Assembly: GCF_022829285.1 (NCBI RefSeq)
Contig: NZ_JAKSYI010000060.1
Location: 186,001-250,000 of the forward strand
From: Methylobacterium sp. J-078
GTDB taxonomy: Bacteria; Pseudomonadota; Alphaproteobacteria; Rhizobiales; Beijerinckiaceae
Direction: 5' to 3'
DNA length: 64,000 nucleotides
Positions 8,784-18,043 of this stretch are shown here, one piece after another (the first letter of the stretch is position 1; each line of letters starts with the position of its first letter). The notes below the pieces were generated by a model. It was given only the letters and a program-made list of their open reading frames with translations, was not told the origin of the DNA and did no database searches. The position numbers and the translations under genes are program-made.

Positions 8784-9299
8784 TCAGCGGGTCACGTAGA
8801 CCTGCGTGCCCACCGAGACACGCTCGTAGAGGTCGACCACGTCCTGATTGTACATGCGGATGCAGCCGTAGGACGCGTAGGTTCCGATCGAGTTCGGGCG
8901 GTTGGTCCCGTGAATGGCGTACTCGCCGCCCGCGAGGGTCAGCGCGGCCGAACCCATCGGGTTGGAGGGCGAGCCGCCAGCGATCACGGCGGGCAGGCGC
9001 GGGTTGTCGCGCTTGACCTCGCGGGGCGGAGCCCAGGCTGGCTCGACGTACTTCCCGTCGATCCGGGTGGCACCGCTCCATTGCTTGCCGGGCTTGCCCA
9101 CGGCAACGGGATAGCGGATCGCGGTGCCGTCGCCGTTGACGAGGTAGAGCCGGCGCTCCGAGGTCCGCACCACGATGGTGCCGGGCATGACACCGTCCTG
9201 GAAGGCCACGACCTCGCGGGCCAGGGCCGATCCTCCCGAAACGCCCAGACTGAGCATCAAGCCCGCCGCGAGTATAGATCCCATTCCCTGACGCACCAT
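8784..9299 (-). CDS. L,D-transpeptidase (YkuD domain), secreted
   Basis: A 171-residue periplasmic enzyme with an N-terminal signal peptide (residues 1-27, ending GGSALA) and one YkuD catalytic domain. The catalytic motif is intact: His130 in HGTN and Ser143-Tyr144-Gly145-Cys146 in SYGCIRM, where Cys146 is the nucleophile. Such enzymes form 3-3 cross-links in peptidoglycan or attach proteins to it; Hyphomicrobiales use many of them, partly in polar growth. No LysM or peptidoglycan-binding domain is present, so it is a minimal form. Immediate neighbours are unrelated and it is probably transcribed alone. Confidence 0.93.
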   Translation of the reverse strand: MVRQGMGSILAAGLMLSLGVSGGSALAREVVAFQDGVMPGTIVVRTSERRLYLVNGDGTAIRYPVAVGKPGKQWSGATRIDGKYVEPAWAPPREVKRDNPRLPAVIAGGSPSNPMGSAALTLAGGEYAIHGTNRPNSIGTYASYGCIRMYNQDVVDLYERVSVGTQVYVTR

Positions 9300-9505
9300 G
9301 ACCCGACATCCCCGTAAGCGTGACCGTTTGGCCCGCCGATAATCCGCAGGGCGGGGTTGTCGTTCCGGTAAAGCGACGCGGGGACTTGGGGTTATCCGAG
9401 GTGTATCGCCGGATGCGGTAAAGCGATGGCGCGTCTTTCAGGACAAAGCCGCAGCGTTGCTTTCAGGGTTCGTTGACCCTGCGGGGATCGACGGCCGGGT
9501 GGCGA

Positions 9506-10138
9506 TCAGCGCTCGATCAGCGGCATGCCGTTCCCGAGGCGCGGCTGCCAGCCGTGCCGGACGAGTTCCGGATCGGCATGCTCCTCCACCGGATAGCCGA
9601 CGCAGAGATAAGCCACGAGGTGCCAGGCACAGGGCACCGCGAGGGTCTCGCAGACGGTATCCGGCTCCAGGATCGAGACCCAACCCACGCCGAGTCCCTG
9701 CGCGCGAGCGGCGAGCCAGAAGGTCTGGATCGCGGTGACGACCGAGTAGCGCAGCATCTCCGGCATGGTGGTGCGGCCGAGGCCGTGACCGGTCGCCGTG
9801 TCTTCGTCGCAGAATACCGCGAGGTGGACGGGCGCCTCGCGCAGGCCCGCGAGCTTCAGCCGGACATAGGCCTCCCGGCGCTCGGCCTCGTAACCGGCGG
9901 CGGCTTCAGCGTTGCAGCGCTCGAAGCTCGCGACCACGCAGGCCCGCCGGACCGGATCGGAGACCCGCACGAAGCGCCAGGGCTGGCTGTTGCCCACGGA
10001 CGGGCTGAGCGTGGCGAGGTCGAGGCAGGCGCGCAGGAGGGACTCGTCCACCGGATCGGGCCGGAAGCGGCGCACGTCGCGGCGCCACGCGAACAGTTCC
10101 GCGAGCGTCTCGCGAAAAGCGGCATCGAAGCTGACCAC
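9506..10138 (-). CDS. bluB: 5,6-dimethylbenzimidazole synthase BluB
   Basis: An oxygen-dependent enzyme of the nitroreductase fold that breaks down reduced FMN to give dimethylbenzimidazole, the lower base of vitamin B12. The 210-residue product has the family blocks RRDVRRFRPDPV, LSPSVGNSQPWRFVRV, GLGRTTMPEMLRYSVV, GVGWVSILEP and the end segment with LCVGYPVEEH. I start at the GTG at 10136-10138, where similarity begins (VSFDAAFRETL) and a GGGGGA ribosome site lies seven bases upstream; a longer frame to 10471 has no family similarity and would cross a terminator. The product feeds CobT/CobS encoded at the left end of the window. See the leader entry for possible regulation. Confidence 0.93.
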   Translation of the reverse strand: MVSFDAAFRETLAELFAWRRDVRRFRPDPVDESLLRACLDLATLSPSVGNSQPWRFVRVSDPVRRACVVASFERCNAEAAAGYEAERREAYVRLKLAGLREAPVHLAVFCDEDTATGHGLGRTTMPEMLRYSVVTAIQTFWLAARAQGLGVGWVSILEPDTVCETLAVPCAWHLVAYLCVGYPVEEHADPELVRHGWQPRLGNGMPLIER

Positions 10139-10531
10139 GATCCGTCCCCCGCGGGGAGCCGCCCCGTTCGTCGCGCGGGCGTTTCTCGCCGGAGACGGCT
10201 CATCCGGCAAGGGACAAAACAAGGGACAAAAAAAGGGCCGCACTCCGAGGAGGCGGCCTGAAGTCCTTGGGTCTCGAAACCTCTGGAATGTCGGTCCTGC
10301 CAAGCCGGTCGCCGGCCGAAGAGCTGGGGAGCCGGTAGGATCGGACGCCGCACCGGGAACAGGGCCGACGAAGTTTCGGCCACAGGGATCGCTTTTCATC
10401 AAGGCCGGCGCGGGGCCTGATGACGGCGAAATCATGATGATGTGTTTCCGCTCCGCGCACTGATTCGGCACCCTTGCGGGGGCTCTGGCGCGACACCATG
10501 ATGACGATCCAGACTCGGACCAGGAGCGACG
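10139..10531 (-). promoter_or_regulatory. bluB leader region containing an internal terminator
   Basis: The 393 bp between bluB and the divergent DUF2794 gene hold, on the bluB strand, a GC-rich hairpin followed by a T-run (10228-10258) about 90 bases before the bluB start. Upstream sequence (10260-10500) can form several GC-rich stems, including GGTTTCGAGACC near 10280. The layout, promoter then structured RNA then terminator then start codon, is that of an attenuated leader, and a cobalamin-responsive one would make sense. I do not find the conserved cobalamin riboswitch core, so this is an inference from layout only. The DUF2794 promoter should also lie here. Confidence 0.4.
10228..10258 (-). 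terminator. intrinsic terminator upstream of bluB
   Basis: On the minus strand GGCCGC and CTCC pair with GGAG (one bulged base) and GCGGCC, then a C and seven T residues follow, and two further T-rich GTCCC repeats. It reads toward bluB and ends about 90 bases before its start codon. Confidence 0.65.
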
Positions 10532-10906
10532 ATGACCGAGAGAACCGGTGCCGACCCGCGATCGCCCGAGCCTCCCGCCCGGGTCATCCCCTTCCCCGCA
10601 GCGCCGGTGACCCCGCAGATCGCCTTCGACCGCGCCGAGCTGCGCACCATTTTCAACCTCTACGGACGGATGGTTTCCCAGGGCGAATGGCGTGACTACG
10701 CCCTCGATTTCCGGCGCGACAAGGCGGTGTTCTCGATTTACCGCCGCAGCTCGGAGATGCCGCTCTACCGCGTCGAGAAGGACCCGAAGCTCGCCCGCCG
10801 CCAGGGCGCCTACGCGGTGGTGGCCGCCTCGGGGCTGGTGATGAAGCGCGGCACCGACCTCGCCAGGGTGCTGGCCGTGCTGGAGCCGCCCTTACGGGCC
10901 GTTTGA
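10532..10906 (+). CDS. DUF2794 domain protein
   Basis: A 124-residue protein of the DUF2794 family, which is nearly confined to Alphaproteobacteria. The conserved core is clear: FDRAELRTIFNLYGRMVSQG at about residues 34-53, then EWRDYALDF, the SSEMPLYRVEK stretch, and KLARRQGAYAVVAASGLVMK, with RVLAVLE at the end. The first 30 residues are Pro-rich and probably disordered. No catalytic motif is evident and the family function is unknown to me. It is divergent from bluB and convergent with the Bax-inhibitor gene, separated from it by a strong terminator. Confidence 0.92.
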   Translation: MTERTGADPRSPEPPARVIPFPAAPVTPQIAFDRAELRTIFNLYGRMVSQGEWRDYALDFRRDKAVFSIYRRSSEMPLYRVEKDPKLARRQGAYAVVAASGLVMKRGTDLARVLAVLEPPLRAV

Positions 10907-10963
10907 CCGGCCACGCCCTGCGCAGAGCGGCGGCGCGCCGGTTCCTGAAACGCCGGACAGCAA

Positions 10964-10995
10964 GAAGGCCCCGGCGGTGTCCCGCCGGGGCCTTC
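10964..10995. terminator. strong bidirectional intrinsic terminator
   Basis: A perfect 14-bp stem (10964-10977 with 10982-10995, GAAGGCCCCGGCGG on the left arm) and a TGTC tetraloop lie between the convergent DUF2794 and Bax-inhibitor genes. CTTCTTCATT follows on the plus strand and CTTGCTGTCC on the minus strand, so T-richness is moderate. Confidence 0.85.
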
Positions 10996-11022
10996 TTCAT
11001 TCGTGATCAGTGACCGGGTCGC

Positions 11023-11790
11023 TTAGCGGCGGTCGCCGAGGAGCGAGAGCAGCATCTGGAACATGTTGATGAAGTCCAGGTACAGCGTCAGGGCACCGTT
11101 CACGGAAAGCTTGGCCGCGCCCTCGGCATCGGCGCCGCTGTAGAGAAACATCTCCTTGAGCTTCTGCGTGTCGTAGGCGGTGAGGCCCGCGAAGATCAGG
11201 ACGCCGATCACCGAGATCGCGAACTGAAGCGCCGAAGAGGCGAGGAAGATGTTCACCAGCGAGGCGATGATGAGGCCGATCAGGCCCATGATCAGGAACG
11301 AGCCCATGCCCGACAGGCTGCGCTTGGTGGTGTAGCCGTAGAGGCTGAGGCCACCGAACGTCGCCGCCGTGATGAAGAACACCCGCACGACGCTCGCACC
11401 CGTGAACACGAGCAGGAGCGAGGACATCGAGGCGCCCATCACCGCCGCGAAGGCGAAGAAGGTCAGGCGCGCCGAGGCGGCGGACATCCGGTCCATCCGC
11501 ATCGAGAAGATGAAGATGAAGGCGAGGGGCGCCAGCATGATCACCCACTTGAGCGGGCTGGTGTAGAGGAGCTGGCCGAACGGGGTCAGCGCCACGCGGC
11601 CCGTCGCGGTCTGTGCGACGGCGGCCATATTGAGGCCCAGCGCCACGAGACCGGAGATCCCGAGGCCGATGACCATGTTGTTGTAGACGCCCAGCATGAA
11701 GGTGCGCAGGCCCTGGTCGATCTCGACCTGGCTGCCGGCGTACCCGGTCGGCTGAGCGCCGTACCGGAAGGGGCTGTTATCGAATGCCAT
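11023..11790 (-). CDS. Bax inhibitor-1/YccA family membrane protein
   Basis: A 255-residue protein with about seven hydrophobic segments spread from residue 30 to 250. It carries the family features GLRTFMLGVYNNM near the N-terminus, long Leu/Ile/Gly-rich helices, and near the C-terminal end FAGLTAYDTQKLKEM, the block with the paired acidic residues used for proton/calcium regulation in this superfamily. The end reads LYLDFINMFQMLLSLLGDRR, typical of bacterial members. It is an inner-membrane protein, possibly a calcium-leak channel or stress-related; the bacterial role is not settled. The ATG at 11790 has a GGAA-type ribosome site upstream. It stands alone. Confidence 0.94.
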   Translation of the reverse strand: MAFDNSPFRYGAQPTGYAGSQVEIDQGLRTFMLGVYNNMVIGLGISGLVALGLNMAAVAQTATGRVALTPFGQLLYTSPLKWVIMLAPLAFIFIFSMRMDRMSAASARLTFFAFAAVMGASMSSLLLVFTGASVVRVFFITAATFGGLSLYGYTTKRSLSGMGSFLIMGLIGLIIASLVNIFLASSALQFAISVIGVLIFAGLTAYDTQKLKEMFLYSGADAEGAAKLSVNGALTLYLDFINMFQMLLSLLGDRR

Positions 11791-12133
11791 GGGAGTTTCC
11801 CTTGGAAGCTCTCTCAGCGTGTGATTTCGGAATGAGGCTCACGCACACGACCTCTGGCGCCATGCGACGCCTCGCACCGAAATATGTTCGGTCACGCTGT
11901 CCCGCACAAGGGGGCGGCCAAGGCTGGAGGGGCCAAATCGCACCCCGCTATGCTGGTATTTTGTTCGCTCCGACAGGGATTAAAACGCTCCCTGACCCAT
12001 CGATAATTACAGAATGTTCACGATCAACCACGGCGCGCTACCGGTTCGCCACGGGCGCCGACGGGTGAACTCGCCTAAGCGGAATTCGGCCGGCCAAGCC
12101 GCCGCGCGTCGGTGGCGACGGTCCGGTTCCGCG
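11791..12133. other. 343-bp intergenic region, no gene recognised
   Basis: Lies between the Bax-inhibitor gene start and the end of the DUF1186 gene, both on the minus strand. The stretch 11960-12020 is AT-richer and may hold the promoter of the Bax-inhibitor gene. No RNA gene or clear hairpin was recognised. Confidence 0.45.
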
Positions 12134-12976
12134 TCAGGAAGCGACCTTGTCGAGGCAGCACTTCTTGAACTTCTTGCCGCTGCCGCAAGGGCACGGATCG
12201 TTGCGACCGACATTCTTCAACGGGTTGCGCACGGGCTGACCGACGCCCTCGGCGGTCCAGGCCAGAGCGGCGACGGGATCGTCCAGGGTCCCGAAGCGGT
12301 GGGCATCGAAGCGTGTCAGGTCGTCGGGCCGCGCCTCCGCGTGCCGCAGGGTCTTGGCGAACCAGGGCGGATCGCTGAACTCGTCACTGAGGCGCTCCTC
12401 GCGGCGCGCCGCCTGAACGCGGCGCTCCAGCTCGCGCAGGCCCAGGAGCGCGATGGCCTCCTCCCAGCCGGCCCAGGCGATGTCGCCCTCGACGGCAGCG
12501 CGCTTCTCGTCGAAGCGCACGAGCAGGTCGCGTGTCTGCTCGCGGGGAACCCGCCCGGTCTGCGTCAGGTAAGTTAGGGCCGTGAAGCCCTCGTAGCGCG
12601 CCGTGCCGTCGCCCGTGCTGTCGACCAGCAGGGCACCGAGCGGCGCGATGTCGCCGTCGAAGACGCTCACGAGGATCCTAGCCAGCGTCTCGGTCAGCGC
12701 ATCGCCGAGAAGCAGGTCGAGGGTTTCGCCGTCCAGGCGGAGCATCCGCACCAGCGGCCTGAACACCCGCGTCTCGCGGGCGCCAGCCAGAACGTGCAGG
12801 CCCCAGAACAGCAGGTTGGACTCCGAATCGTCGATCTCCCCGCCATCGGCGACCCGGCCCAACACGTCGAGCACCGCGTCGGCGATACTGCTCGGCTCCG
12901 CAAGCGCCGCGCGCATCTCGGAGGACGGAAGGTACTTGGCCGCCGAGAGCGCGGAGACGAGTTCCGGGTCGAGCAT
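12134..12976 (-). CDS. DUF1186 protein with C-terminal SEC-C zinc motif
   Basis: A 280-residue protein. Residues about 20-240 match the DUF1186 helical-repeat-like family ([46 protein letters not shown]). The C-terminal 20 residues form a SEC-C zinc-binding motif, [18 protein letters not shown], as found at the end of SecA, where it binds SecB and ribosomes; elsewhere it is taken to mediate protein binding. A cytosolic protein-interaction role is the most that can be said. It starts 15 bp after the pheT stop codon on the same strand, so it may be read through from pheST. Confidence 0.88.
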   Translation of the reverse strand: MLDPELVSALSAAKYLPSSEMRAALAEPSSIADAVLDVLGRVADGGEIDDSESNLLFWGLHVLAGARETRVFRPLVRMLRLDGETLDLLLGDALTETLARILVSVFDGDIAPLGALLVDSTGDGTARYEGFTALTYLTQTGRVPREQTRDLLVRFDEKRAAVEGDIAWAGWEEAIALLGLRELERRVQAARREERLSDEFSDPPWFAKTLRHAEARPDDLTRFDAHRFGTLDDPVAALAWTAEGVGQPVRNPLKNVGRNDPCPCGSGKKFKKCCLDKVAS

Positions 12977-12991
12977 CTGTGGCTTTCCGTG

Positions 12992-15415
12992 TCAGGAGCG
13001 CAGAGTCGCGCCGGTCTTGCGGCCGACCTCGGCCACGATCCGGGCGGTCACCGCCTCGATCTCGGCATCGGTCAGGGTGCGTTCCACGGGTTGGAGCCGC
13101 ACCGCGATCGCCACCGACTTCGAACCCTCCGGAATGCCGACACCCTCGTAGATGTCGAACACGTCGATCCCGGTGATCAGCTTGCGCTCGGCCCCTTGAG
13201 CCGCCTTGACCACGTCCCCGGCGGCGACGTCGCGACCGACCACGAAGGCGAAGTCGCGGGAGATCGGCTGGAAGTCGGACAGGGCGAGGGCCGGCTTGAC
13301 CTTGGTCGGACGGTATTTCGGGAGCGGCACCGCGTCGAGGGTGATCTCGAAGGCGACGAGCTGGCCCTTGAGGTCGAGGGCCTTCATCACGCGCGGATGC
13401 ACCTCGCCGAAGAACCCGACCGGGTTCTTCGGTCCGAACTGCAGGGTGCCCGAGCGGCCGGGATGCAGCCAGGTGGGACCTCCGGCCACGACCTGCAGGC
13501 CGCCGGCCGGAACCCCGAGGGCAGCCAGGAGTGCCAGCGCGTCGGCCTTGGCATCGAAGGCGTCGACCGCGCCGGCGCCCCCGTCCCAGTGGCGGCCGGC
13601 GCCCGCATGGGTCGCGCTGCCCCGGCGGATCGCCGCCACCCGGATGGTCTGTCCCTCGGGCTGGTCGGTGGCGAAGCACTGGCCGACCTCGAACAGCGCG
13701 ACGTCGGCGCTGCCCCTGTCGGCGTTGCGCTGGGCGGCGCGCAGCAGGCCCGGCACGAGGCTCGGGCGCATGTCGGAGAGGTCGGCCGCGATGGGATTGG
13801 CGAGGGCCAGGTCCGCGCCGCCGCCGCCGAACAGCACGGCATCGTCGTGCGGGATGAACGACCAGGTCACCGCCTCGACGAGGCCGCGGCTGGCGAGCGC
13901 TCGCTTGGCCTGCCGGGTGCGCTTCTGCATCACGGTGAGGACCGGCTTGCCCACGGCCGCCTCGATGCGCGGCAGGGGCTTGGGCTCGATCCGGTCGAGG
14001 CCCGCGATGCGCACGATCTCCTCGACGAGGTCGGCCTTGCCCTCCACGTCGGGGCGCCAGGAGGGCGTGAGCACCTTCACGCGGTCGCCCGTACCGGCCA
14101 CGTGGAAGCCCAGCGCCTCCAGGGTCACCTTCATCTCGGCGCGGGAGAGTTCGATGCCGGCGAGGCGGCGGGTCTCGGTCCAGGGGAAGTCGATGACGCG
14201 CTCGGTGGCCGGGGGCTCGCCCACGATCACGGGCTCGCTCGGCGTGCCGCCGCAGATCTCGAGGACGAGACGGGTGGCGAGGTCGAGGCCCGGCAGGGTG
14301 TAGGCCGGATCGACGCCGCGCTCGAAGCGGTAGCGGGCATCGGTGATGATGCCGAGGCGCCGGCCGGACTGTGCGATGTTCACGGGGTCCCAGAGGGCCG
14401 ATTCGATGAGCACGTCGACGGTGTCCGCGTCGCAGCCGGAGGCTTCGCCGCCGATGATGCCGCCGATAGATTCCGGCCCGTTGGCATCCGCGATGACCAC
14501 GCTGTCGCCGGTGAGCGTGTAGGTCCGCCCGTCGAGGGCCTTCAGGGTCTCGCCCTCCTGGGCGCGGCGCACCACGAGGCCGCCCTGCACCTTGGCGGCG
14601 TCGAAGACGTGGAGGGGGCGGCCCCGGTCGAAGGTCAGGTAATTGGTGATGTCGACCAGCGCGTTGATTGGGCGCAGGCCGATGGCGCGCAAGCGCCTCT
14701 GCATCCAGTCCGGCGACGGGCCGTTCTTGACGCCGCGCACGAGGCGCAGGGTGAAGTAGGGGCACAGCCCCCGATCGTGGGCTTCGAAATCGAGGGTGAC
14801 CGTCACGGGGCAAGCACCCTCCCCGCGTACCGGCGGCTGCGGCTCGCGCTTGAGGCCGCCGAGGCCGGTGGCGGCGAGATCGCGCGCGATGCCGTGGATC
14901 GCGGTGCAGTCGGGCCGGTTCGGCGTGAGATTGATCTCGATGACGGGATCGTCGAGCCGGGCGTAGAGGGCGTAGGGCTGGCCCGTGGGCGCGTCCTCTG
15001 GAAGATCGAGGATACCGTTCGCCTCCTCGCCGAGGCCGAGTTCGGCCCCCGAGCACAGCATGCCCAGGCTCTCGACGCCGCGGATGGTGCCGACCGCCAG
15101 GGTCTTGTCGAGCCCAGGCACGTAGGTGCCGGGCGGGGCGAACACCGTCTTCATCCCGGCCCGGGCGTTGGGGGCCCCGCACACCACCTGCACCGGACGG
15201 CCGTCGCCGGCATCCACCGTGCAGACGCGCAGGCGGTCGGCGTTCGGATGCTGCTCGGCGGTCAGCACCTGGGCGACCACGAAGGGCTTCAGGCTCGCGG
15301 CCTTGTCCTCGATGCCCTCGACCTCCAGGCCGATCCGCGTCAGCGTCTCGGCGATGGTGTCCAGGGAGGCCTCGGCGTCGAGGTGGTCCTTGAGCCAGGA
15401 GAGGGTGAATTTCAT
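12992..15415 (-). CDS. pheT: phenylalanine-tRNA ligase beta subunit
   Basis: The beta chain of the alpha2-beta2 enzyme that charges tRNA-Phe. The 807-residue length is that of the full bacterial form. In order: [12 protein letters not shown] start, an EMAP/OB tRNA-binding domain (about 40-150, with [19 protein letters not shown]), the B3/B4 editing domain (about 200-370, with [21 protein letters not shown]), the B5 domain (about 400-470), the catalytic-like core (about 490-690) and the anticodon-binding FDX-ACB domain at the end ([26 protein letters not shown] and later). It follows pheS after about 100 bp on the same strand and is probably cotranscribed with it. Nothing unusual was seen. Confidence 0.98.
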   Translation of the reverse strand: MKFTLSWLKDHLDAEASLDTIAETLTRIGLEVEGIEDKAASLKPFVVAQVLTAEQHPNADRLRVCTVDAGDGRPVQVVCGAPNARAGMKTVFAPPGTYVPGLDKTLAVGTIRGVESLGMLCSGAELGLGEEANGILDLPEDAPTGQPYALYARLDDPVIEINLTPNRPDCTAIHGIARDLAATGLGGLKREPQPPVRGEGACPVTVTLDFEAHDRGLCPYFTLRLVRGVKNGPSPDWMQRRLRAIGLRPINALVDITNYLTFDRGRPLHVFDAAKVQGGLVVRRAQEGETLKALDGRTYTLTGDSVVIADANGPESIGGIIGGEASGCDADTVDVLIESALWDPVNIAQSGRRLGIITDARYRFERGVDPAYTLPGLDLATRLVLEICGGTPSEPVIVGEPPATERVIDFPWTETRRLAGIELSRAEMKVTLEALGFHVAGTGDRVKVLTPSWRPDVEGKADLVEEIVRIAGLDRIEPKPLPRIEAAVGKPVLTVMQKRTRQAKRALASRGLVEAVTWSFIPHDDAVLFGGGGADLALANPIAADLSDMRPSLVPGLLRAAQRNADRGSADVALFEVGQCFATDQPEGQTIRVAAIRRGSATHAGAGRHWDGGAGAVDAFDAKADALALLAALGVPAGGLQVVAGGPTWLHPGRSGTLQFGPKNPVGFFGEVHPRVMKALDLKGQLVAFEITLDAVPLPKYRPTKVKPALALSDFQPISRDFAFVVGRDVAAGDVVKAAQGAERKLITGIDVFDIYEGVGIPEGSKSVAIAVRLQPVERTLTDAEIEAVTARIVAEVGRKTGATLRS

Positions 15416-15517
15416 TGCTTGCGTCCCTCGGCGACCCGGGACCCGTCCGCGCGGGAGGATCCGTCGCCCATCAGGATGGAGAGGTGAGGCCCGGTTCCAC
15501 CGGACCTGGACGGCGCG

Positions 15518-16600
15518 TCAGCTCGTCAGCCCAGCGACCAGGCTCGGAATGTCGAGGGGCCGGAAGCCGTAATGGTCGAGCCAGCGCACATCCGCCTCGA
15601 AGAATGGGCGCAGGTCCGGCATGCCGTACTTCAGCATCGCGATGCGGTCGATGCCCACCCCGAAGGCGAAGCCCTGGACGCTGTCGGGATCGAGGCCGCA
15701 ATTGCGCAGCACGTTGGGGTGGACCATGCCGCAGCCGAGGATCTCGAGCCAGTCGGTGCCCTCGCCGAAGCGGATCTCGCCGCCTTTCCGCGAACACTGG
15801 ATGTCGACCTCCGCCGAGGGCTCGGTGAAGGGGAAGAACGAGGGCCGGAAGCGCATCTTCACCGCCTCGACCTCGAAGAAGCTGCGGCAGAACTCCTCCA
15901 GCACCCATTTCAGGTTGGCGATGTTGGCGGCCTTGTCGATGACCAGGCCCTCGACCTGATGGAACATCGGCGTGTGGGTTTGGTCGGAATCGTGCCGGTA
16001 GGTCCGGCCCGGGCAGATCACCCGGATCGGCGGCGCCTGCGTCCGCATGGTCCGGATCTGCACCGGTGAGGTGTGGGTGCGAAGCACCTTGCGCTGCCCG
16101 TTGCGGTCGGGGGCCAGGAAGAAGGTGTCGTGCATCTCGCGGGCCGGGTGGCCGGGCGGGAAGTTGAGGGCGGTGAAGTTGTAGTCGTCGGTCTCGATGT
16201 CGGGGCCTTCGGCCACCGAGAAGCCCATATCGGCGAAGATCGCGGTGATCTCGTCCATGACCTGGCTGATCGGGTGGATGCGCCCGCGCGCCTCCGGCGC
16301 CTCGCGCACCGGCAGGGTCACGTCGATGCGCTCGGCCGCGAGGCGGGCGGCCAGCGCCGCCTCCGCCAGGGCCTCGCGCCGGGTCGCCAGCGCACCCTGC
16401 ACCCGGTCGCGCAGGCCGTTGATGAGGGGGCCGCGCGCCTTGCGCTCGTCGGGCGTCATCGCCCCGAGGGTCTTCAGGAGTTCGGAGACCGACCCCTTCT
16501 TGCCGAGCGCCGCGACGCGCACGGCCTCCAGCGCGGCCTCGTCGGACGCGTCCGCGACCTGCCGCAGCAAATCGCCTTCGAGGGTGTCGAGATCGGTCAT
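15518..16600 (-). CDS. pheS: phenylalanine-tRNA ligase alpha subunit
   Basis: The catalytic class II subunit that activates phenylalanine and passes it to tRNA-Phe. The 360-residue product has an N-terminal coiled coil (residues 1-90, with [13 protein letters not shown]) and then the class II core: [19 protein letters not shown], motif 2 around [22 protein letters not shown], and motif 3 in [21 protein letters not shown]. Length is normal. It is first of the pheST pair. A hairpin downstream of rplT separates it from the ribosomal protein genes, so pheST likely has its own promoter in the 250 bp before it. Confidence 0.98.
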   Translation of the reverse strand: MTDLDTLEGDLLRQVADASDEAALEAVRVAALGKKGSVSELLKTLGAMTPDERKARGPLINGLRDRVQGALATRREALAEAALAARLAAERIDVTLPVREAPEARGRIHPISQVMDEITAIFADMGFSVAEGPDIETDDYNFTALNFPPGHPAREMHDTFFLAPDRNGQRKVLRTHTSPVQIRTMRTQAPPIRVICPGRTYRHDSDQTHTPMFHQVEGLVIDKAANIANLKWVLEEFCRSFFEVEAVKMRFRPSFFPFTEPSAEVDIQCSRKGGEIRFGEGTDWLEILGCGMVHPNVLRNCGLDPDSVQGFAFGVGIDRIAMLKYGMPDLRPFFEADVRWLDHYGFRPLDIPSLVAGLTS

Positions 16601-16760
16601 CGGTTCAACTCACCGGCTGCGGCGGCGGCGATCGGGAGGGATCGGCCGGGCTCGGTCATTCGGATGTCGCGTGGGGTTTTGCGGGTCGCGCCCCGCAATG
16701 CAAGCGGTCGCCTCCGGAAAATCCCGGCCGATCGGCCAAAAAGCATCGCGACCGGAAACG

Positions 16761-16798
16761 CGAAAGGCGCGGGGCCCTCAGGGGCGCCGCGCCTTTCG
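16761..16798 (-). terminator. terminator after rpmI-rplT
   Basis: A 12-bp perfect stem (CGAAAGGCGCGG with CCGCGCCTTTCG) around a 14-nt loop, about 55 bases past the rplT stop codon and followed by CGTTTCC on the minus strand. T-richness is weak, but placement fits transcript termination. Confidence 0.65.
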
Positions 16799-16853
16799 TG
16801 AAGATCAGTGCTCGACCGGGGCGAAGCCTGGCTCGCCCCGGACAGTCCGAGGC

Positions 16854-17225
16854 TCAGGCTGCCTTGGCAGCCGGGAGAGCGGCCTTGGCCAGCTCGACCA
16901 CCGCCGCGAAAGAGGCGGGCTCGTGGATGGCGAGCTCGGACAGAGCCTTGCGGTCCACCTCGATGCCGGACTTCGACAGGCCGTTGATGAAGCGCGAATA
17001 GGTCAGGCCATGCTCGCGCACGGCGGCGTTGAGGCGCTGGATCCAGAGGGCGCGGAACGTGCGCTTCTTGTTCTTCCGATCGCGGTAGGCATACTGCATG
17101 CCCTTCTCGACCGCCTGCTTGGCGATCCGGATCGTATTCTTGCGGCGGCCGTAATAACCACGGGCGGCCTTAAGGACTTTCTTGTGCTTCGCGTGACTGG
17201 TCACGCCGCGCTTGACGCGGGCCAT
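16854..17225 (-). CDS. rplT: 50S ribosomal protein L20
   Basis: A 123-residue basic protein that binds 23S rRNA early in assembly of the large subunit. The family sequence is clear throughout: [19 protein letters not shown] at the start, [19 protein letters not shown], and [20 protein letters not shown] in the middle. It lies 48 bp after rpmI on the same strand, the usual pairing. In many bacteria L20 represses its own operon by binding the leader mRNA; whether that applies here cannot be seen. The C-terminal Ala/Lys tail is typical of Hyphomicrobiales. infC is not adjacent. Confidence 0.98.
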   Translation of the reverse strand: MARVKRGVTSHAKHKKVLKAARGYYGRRKNTIRIAKQAVEKGMQYAYRDRKNKKRTFRALWIQRLNAAVREHGLTYSRFINGLSKSGIEVDRKALSELAIHEPASFAAVVELAKAALPAAKAA

Positions 17226-17273
17226 GGGAGTTCTCCTGGATTACGAAAAAAGCAGTGTCGGCGTCGTGAAGGC

Positions 17274-17477
17274 TTACCGGCTGTTGGGCAGGAAGTACTT
17301 CTTCACGTTGGCAGCATCGCCCTCGAACAGGGTGGTGGTGCCGCGCAGGTTGCGGATCTGCTTCGTCGTCCGCTTGATCATCCCGTGGCGCTTGCCGGCC
17401 TGGGCGTACATGACCTTGCCGGTGCCGGTGATCTTGAAGCGCTTCTTCGCGCCCGACTTGGTTTTCAGCTTGGGCAT
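17274..17477 (-). CDS. rpmI: 50S ribosomal protein L35
   Basis: A 67-residue, very basic protein of the large ribosomal subunit. The start [20 protein letters not shown] and the segments [10 protein letters not shown] and RNLRGTT are those of L35. I use the ATG at 17477; the open frame runs to 17636 but the extra residues have no similarity. It is first in the rpmI-rplT pair. Upstream is about 300 bp without a gene before the divergent tRNA genes. Confidence 0.97.
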   Translation of the reverse strand: MPKLKTKSGAKKRFKITGTGKVMYAQAGKRHGMIKRTTKQIRNLRGTTTLFEGDAANVKKYFLPNSR

Positions 17478-17784
17478 TTGGCTCTCCTGAACGCGCAGCG
17501 GCTCCGATCCGGTTCGGATCGAAGAGATGCGCTCGGTTGATGCTTCTGATGGAGCAGCACGAACCGCCACGGCAGCCCGATCGGCCGGGCGGTTCAACGC
17601 GAGGTGGCGTATGACAGAAAAGAGACGCGGGTTCAATGCCAGGTTCCTGGCCAGGTTCCCGGCCGCGGTCCGGGGCGAAGGCAGGCGCCGGAAATTCCCG
17701 GCCGAATGCGCCCCGGGATTGCTTGACAGCCCAGGGCACTGAACCTACACCCCCGACACCGCCGGAAACGGGGCGGGACGTCAA
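17478..17784 (-). promoter_or_regulatory. rpmI-rplT leader and promoter region
   Basis: A 307-bp stretch between rpmI and the divergent tRNA-Asp genes, with no gene. It should contain the promoter of rpmI-rplT on one strand and that of the tRNAs on the other. It contains short inverted repeats (for example around 17560-17600), but I cannot define a leader structure or promoter boxes. Confidence 0.4.
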
Positions 17785-17861
17785 GCGGGCGTAGCTCAGT
17801 CGGTTAGAGTGCCGGCCTGTCACGCCGGAGGTCGCGGGTTCGAGTCCCGTCGCCCGCGCCA
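17785..17861 (+). tRNA. tRNA-Asp (GTC), copy 1
   Basis: A complete 77-nt tRNA with encoded CCA. Acceptor GCGGGCG pairs with CGCCCGC, discriminator is G, D-arm contains AGCTCAGTCGGTTAGAG, the anticodon arm is CCGGC-CTGTCAC-GCCGG with GTC at 17819-17821, and the T-arm is CGGG-TTCGAGT-CCCG. It reads GAC/GAU codons. Confidence 0.98.
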
Positions 17862-17887
17862 CGTCACCTTTAGCCCGAATATTGGAT

Positions 17888-17964
17888 GCGGGCGTAGCTC
17901 AGTCGGTTAGAGTGCCGGCCTGTCACGCCGGAGGTCGCGGGTTCGAGTCCCGTCGCCCGCGCCA
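17888..17964 (+). tRNA. tRNA-Asp (GTC), copy 2
   Basis: Identical in all 77 bases to the tRNA at 17785-17861 and separated from it by 26 bp, so this is a recent or homogenised tandem duplication. Anticodon GTC lies at 17922-17924. The two are almost certainly cotranscribed. Confidence 0.98.
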
Positions 17965-18043
17965 TCGCTTTCCGGCCCTCCCATCTCGCTATTCAAGCCT
18001 GGAGCCCTACTCTCTTCCTCTGGATCTTGCCGGAGGGCGACGG

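Noticed and set aside
10275..10295. T-arm-like GGTTTCGAGACC upstream of bluB, possible tRNA remnant or att site
   Set aside because: It is a simple 12-base palindrome; no acceptor or anticodon arms can be built around it.
10440..10500. Possible cobalamin riboswitch core (GGTG ... GCCCCCGCAA on the bluB strand)
   Set aside because: The match to GGTG-x-CC-x-CCCCGCAACTG stops before the essential CTG, lacks the GGGAA element and would extend into the DUF2794 gene; not enough to call.
12678..15487. Very long shadow frames over pheT on both strands
   Set aside because: Arg/Gly/Pro-rich translations with no similarity; pheT accounts for the DNA.
17170..17862. Long minus-strand frame beginning MARATGLEPATSGVTGRHS across a tRNA-Asp gene
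   Set aside because: This peptide is the well-known antisense translation of tRNA-Asp and runs over rpmI in another frame; it is not a gene.
17882..18043. N-terminal extension AQSVRVPACHAGGRGFES of the small protein at 18044
   Set aside because: It is the translation of the second tRNA-Asp; the real start has its own GGAGGG site at 18044.
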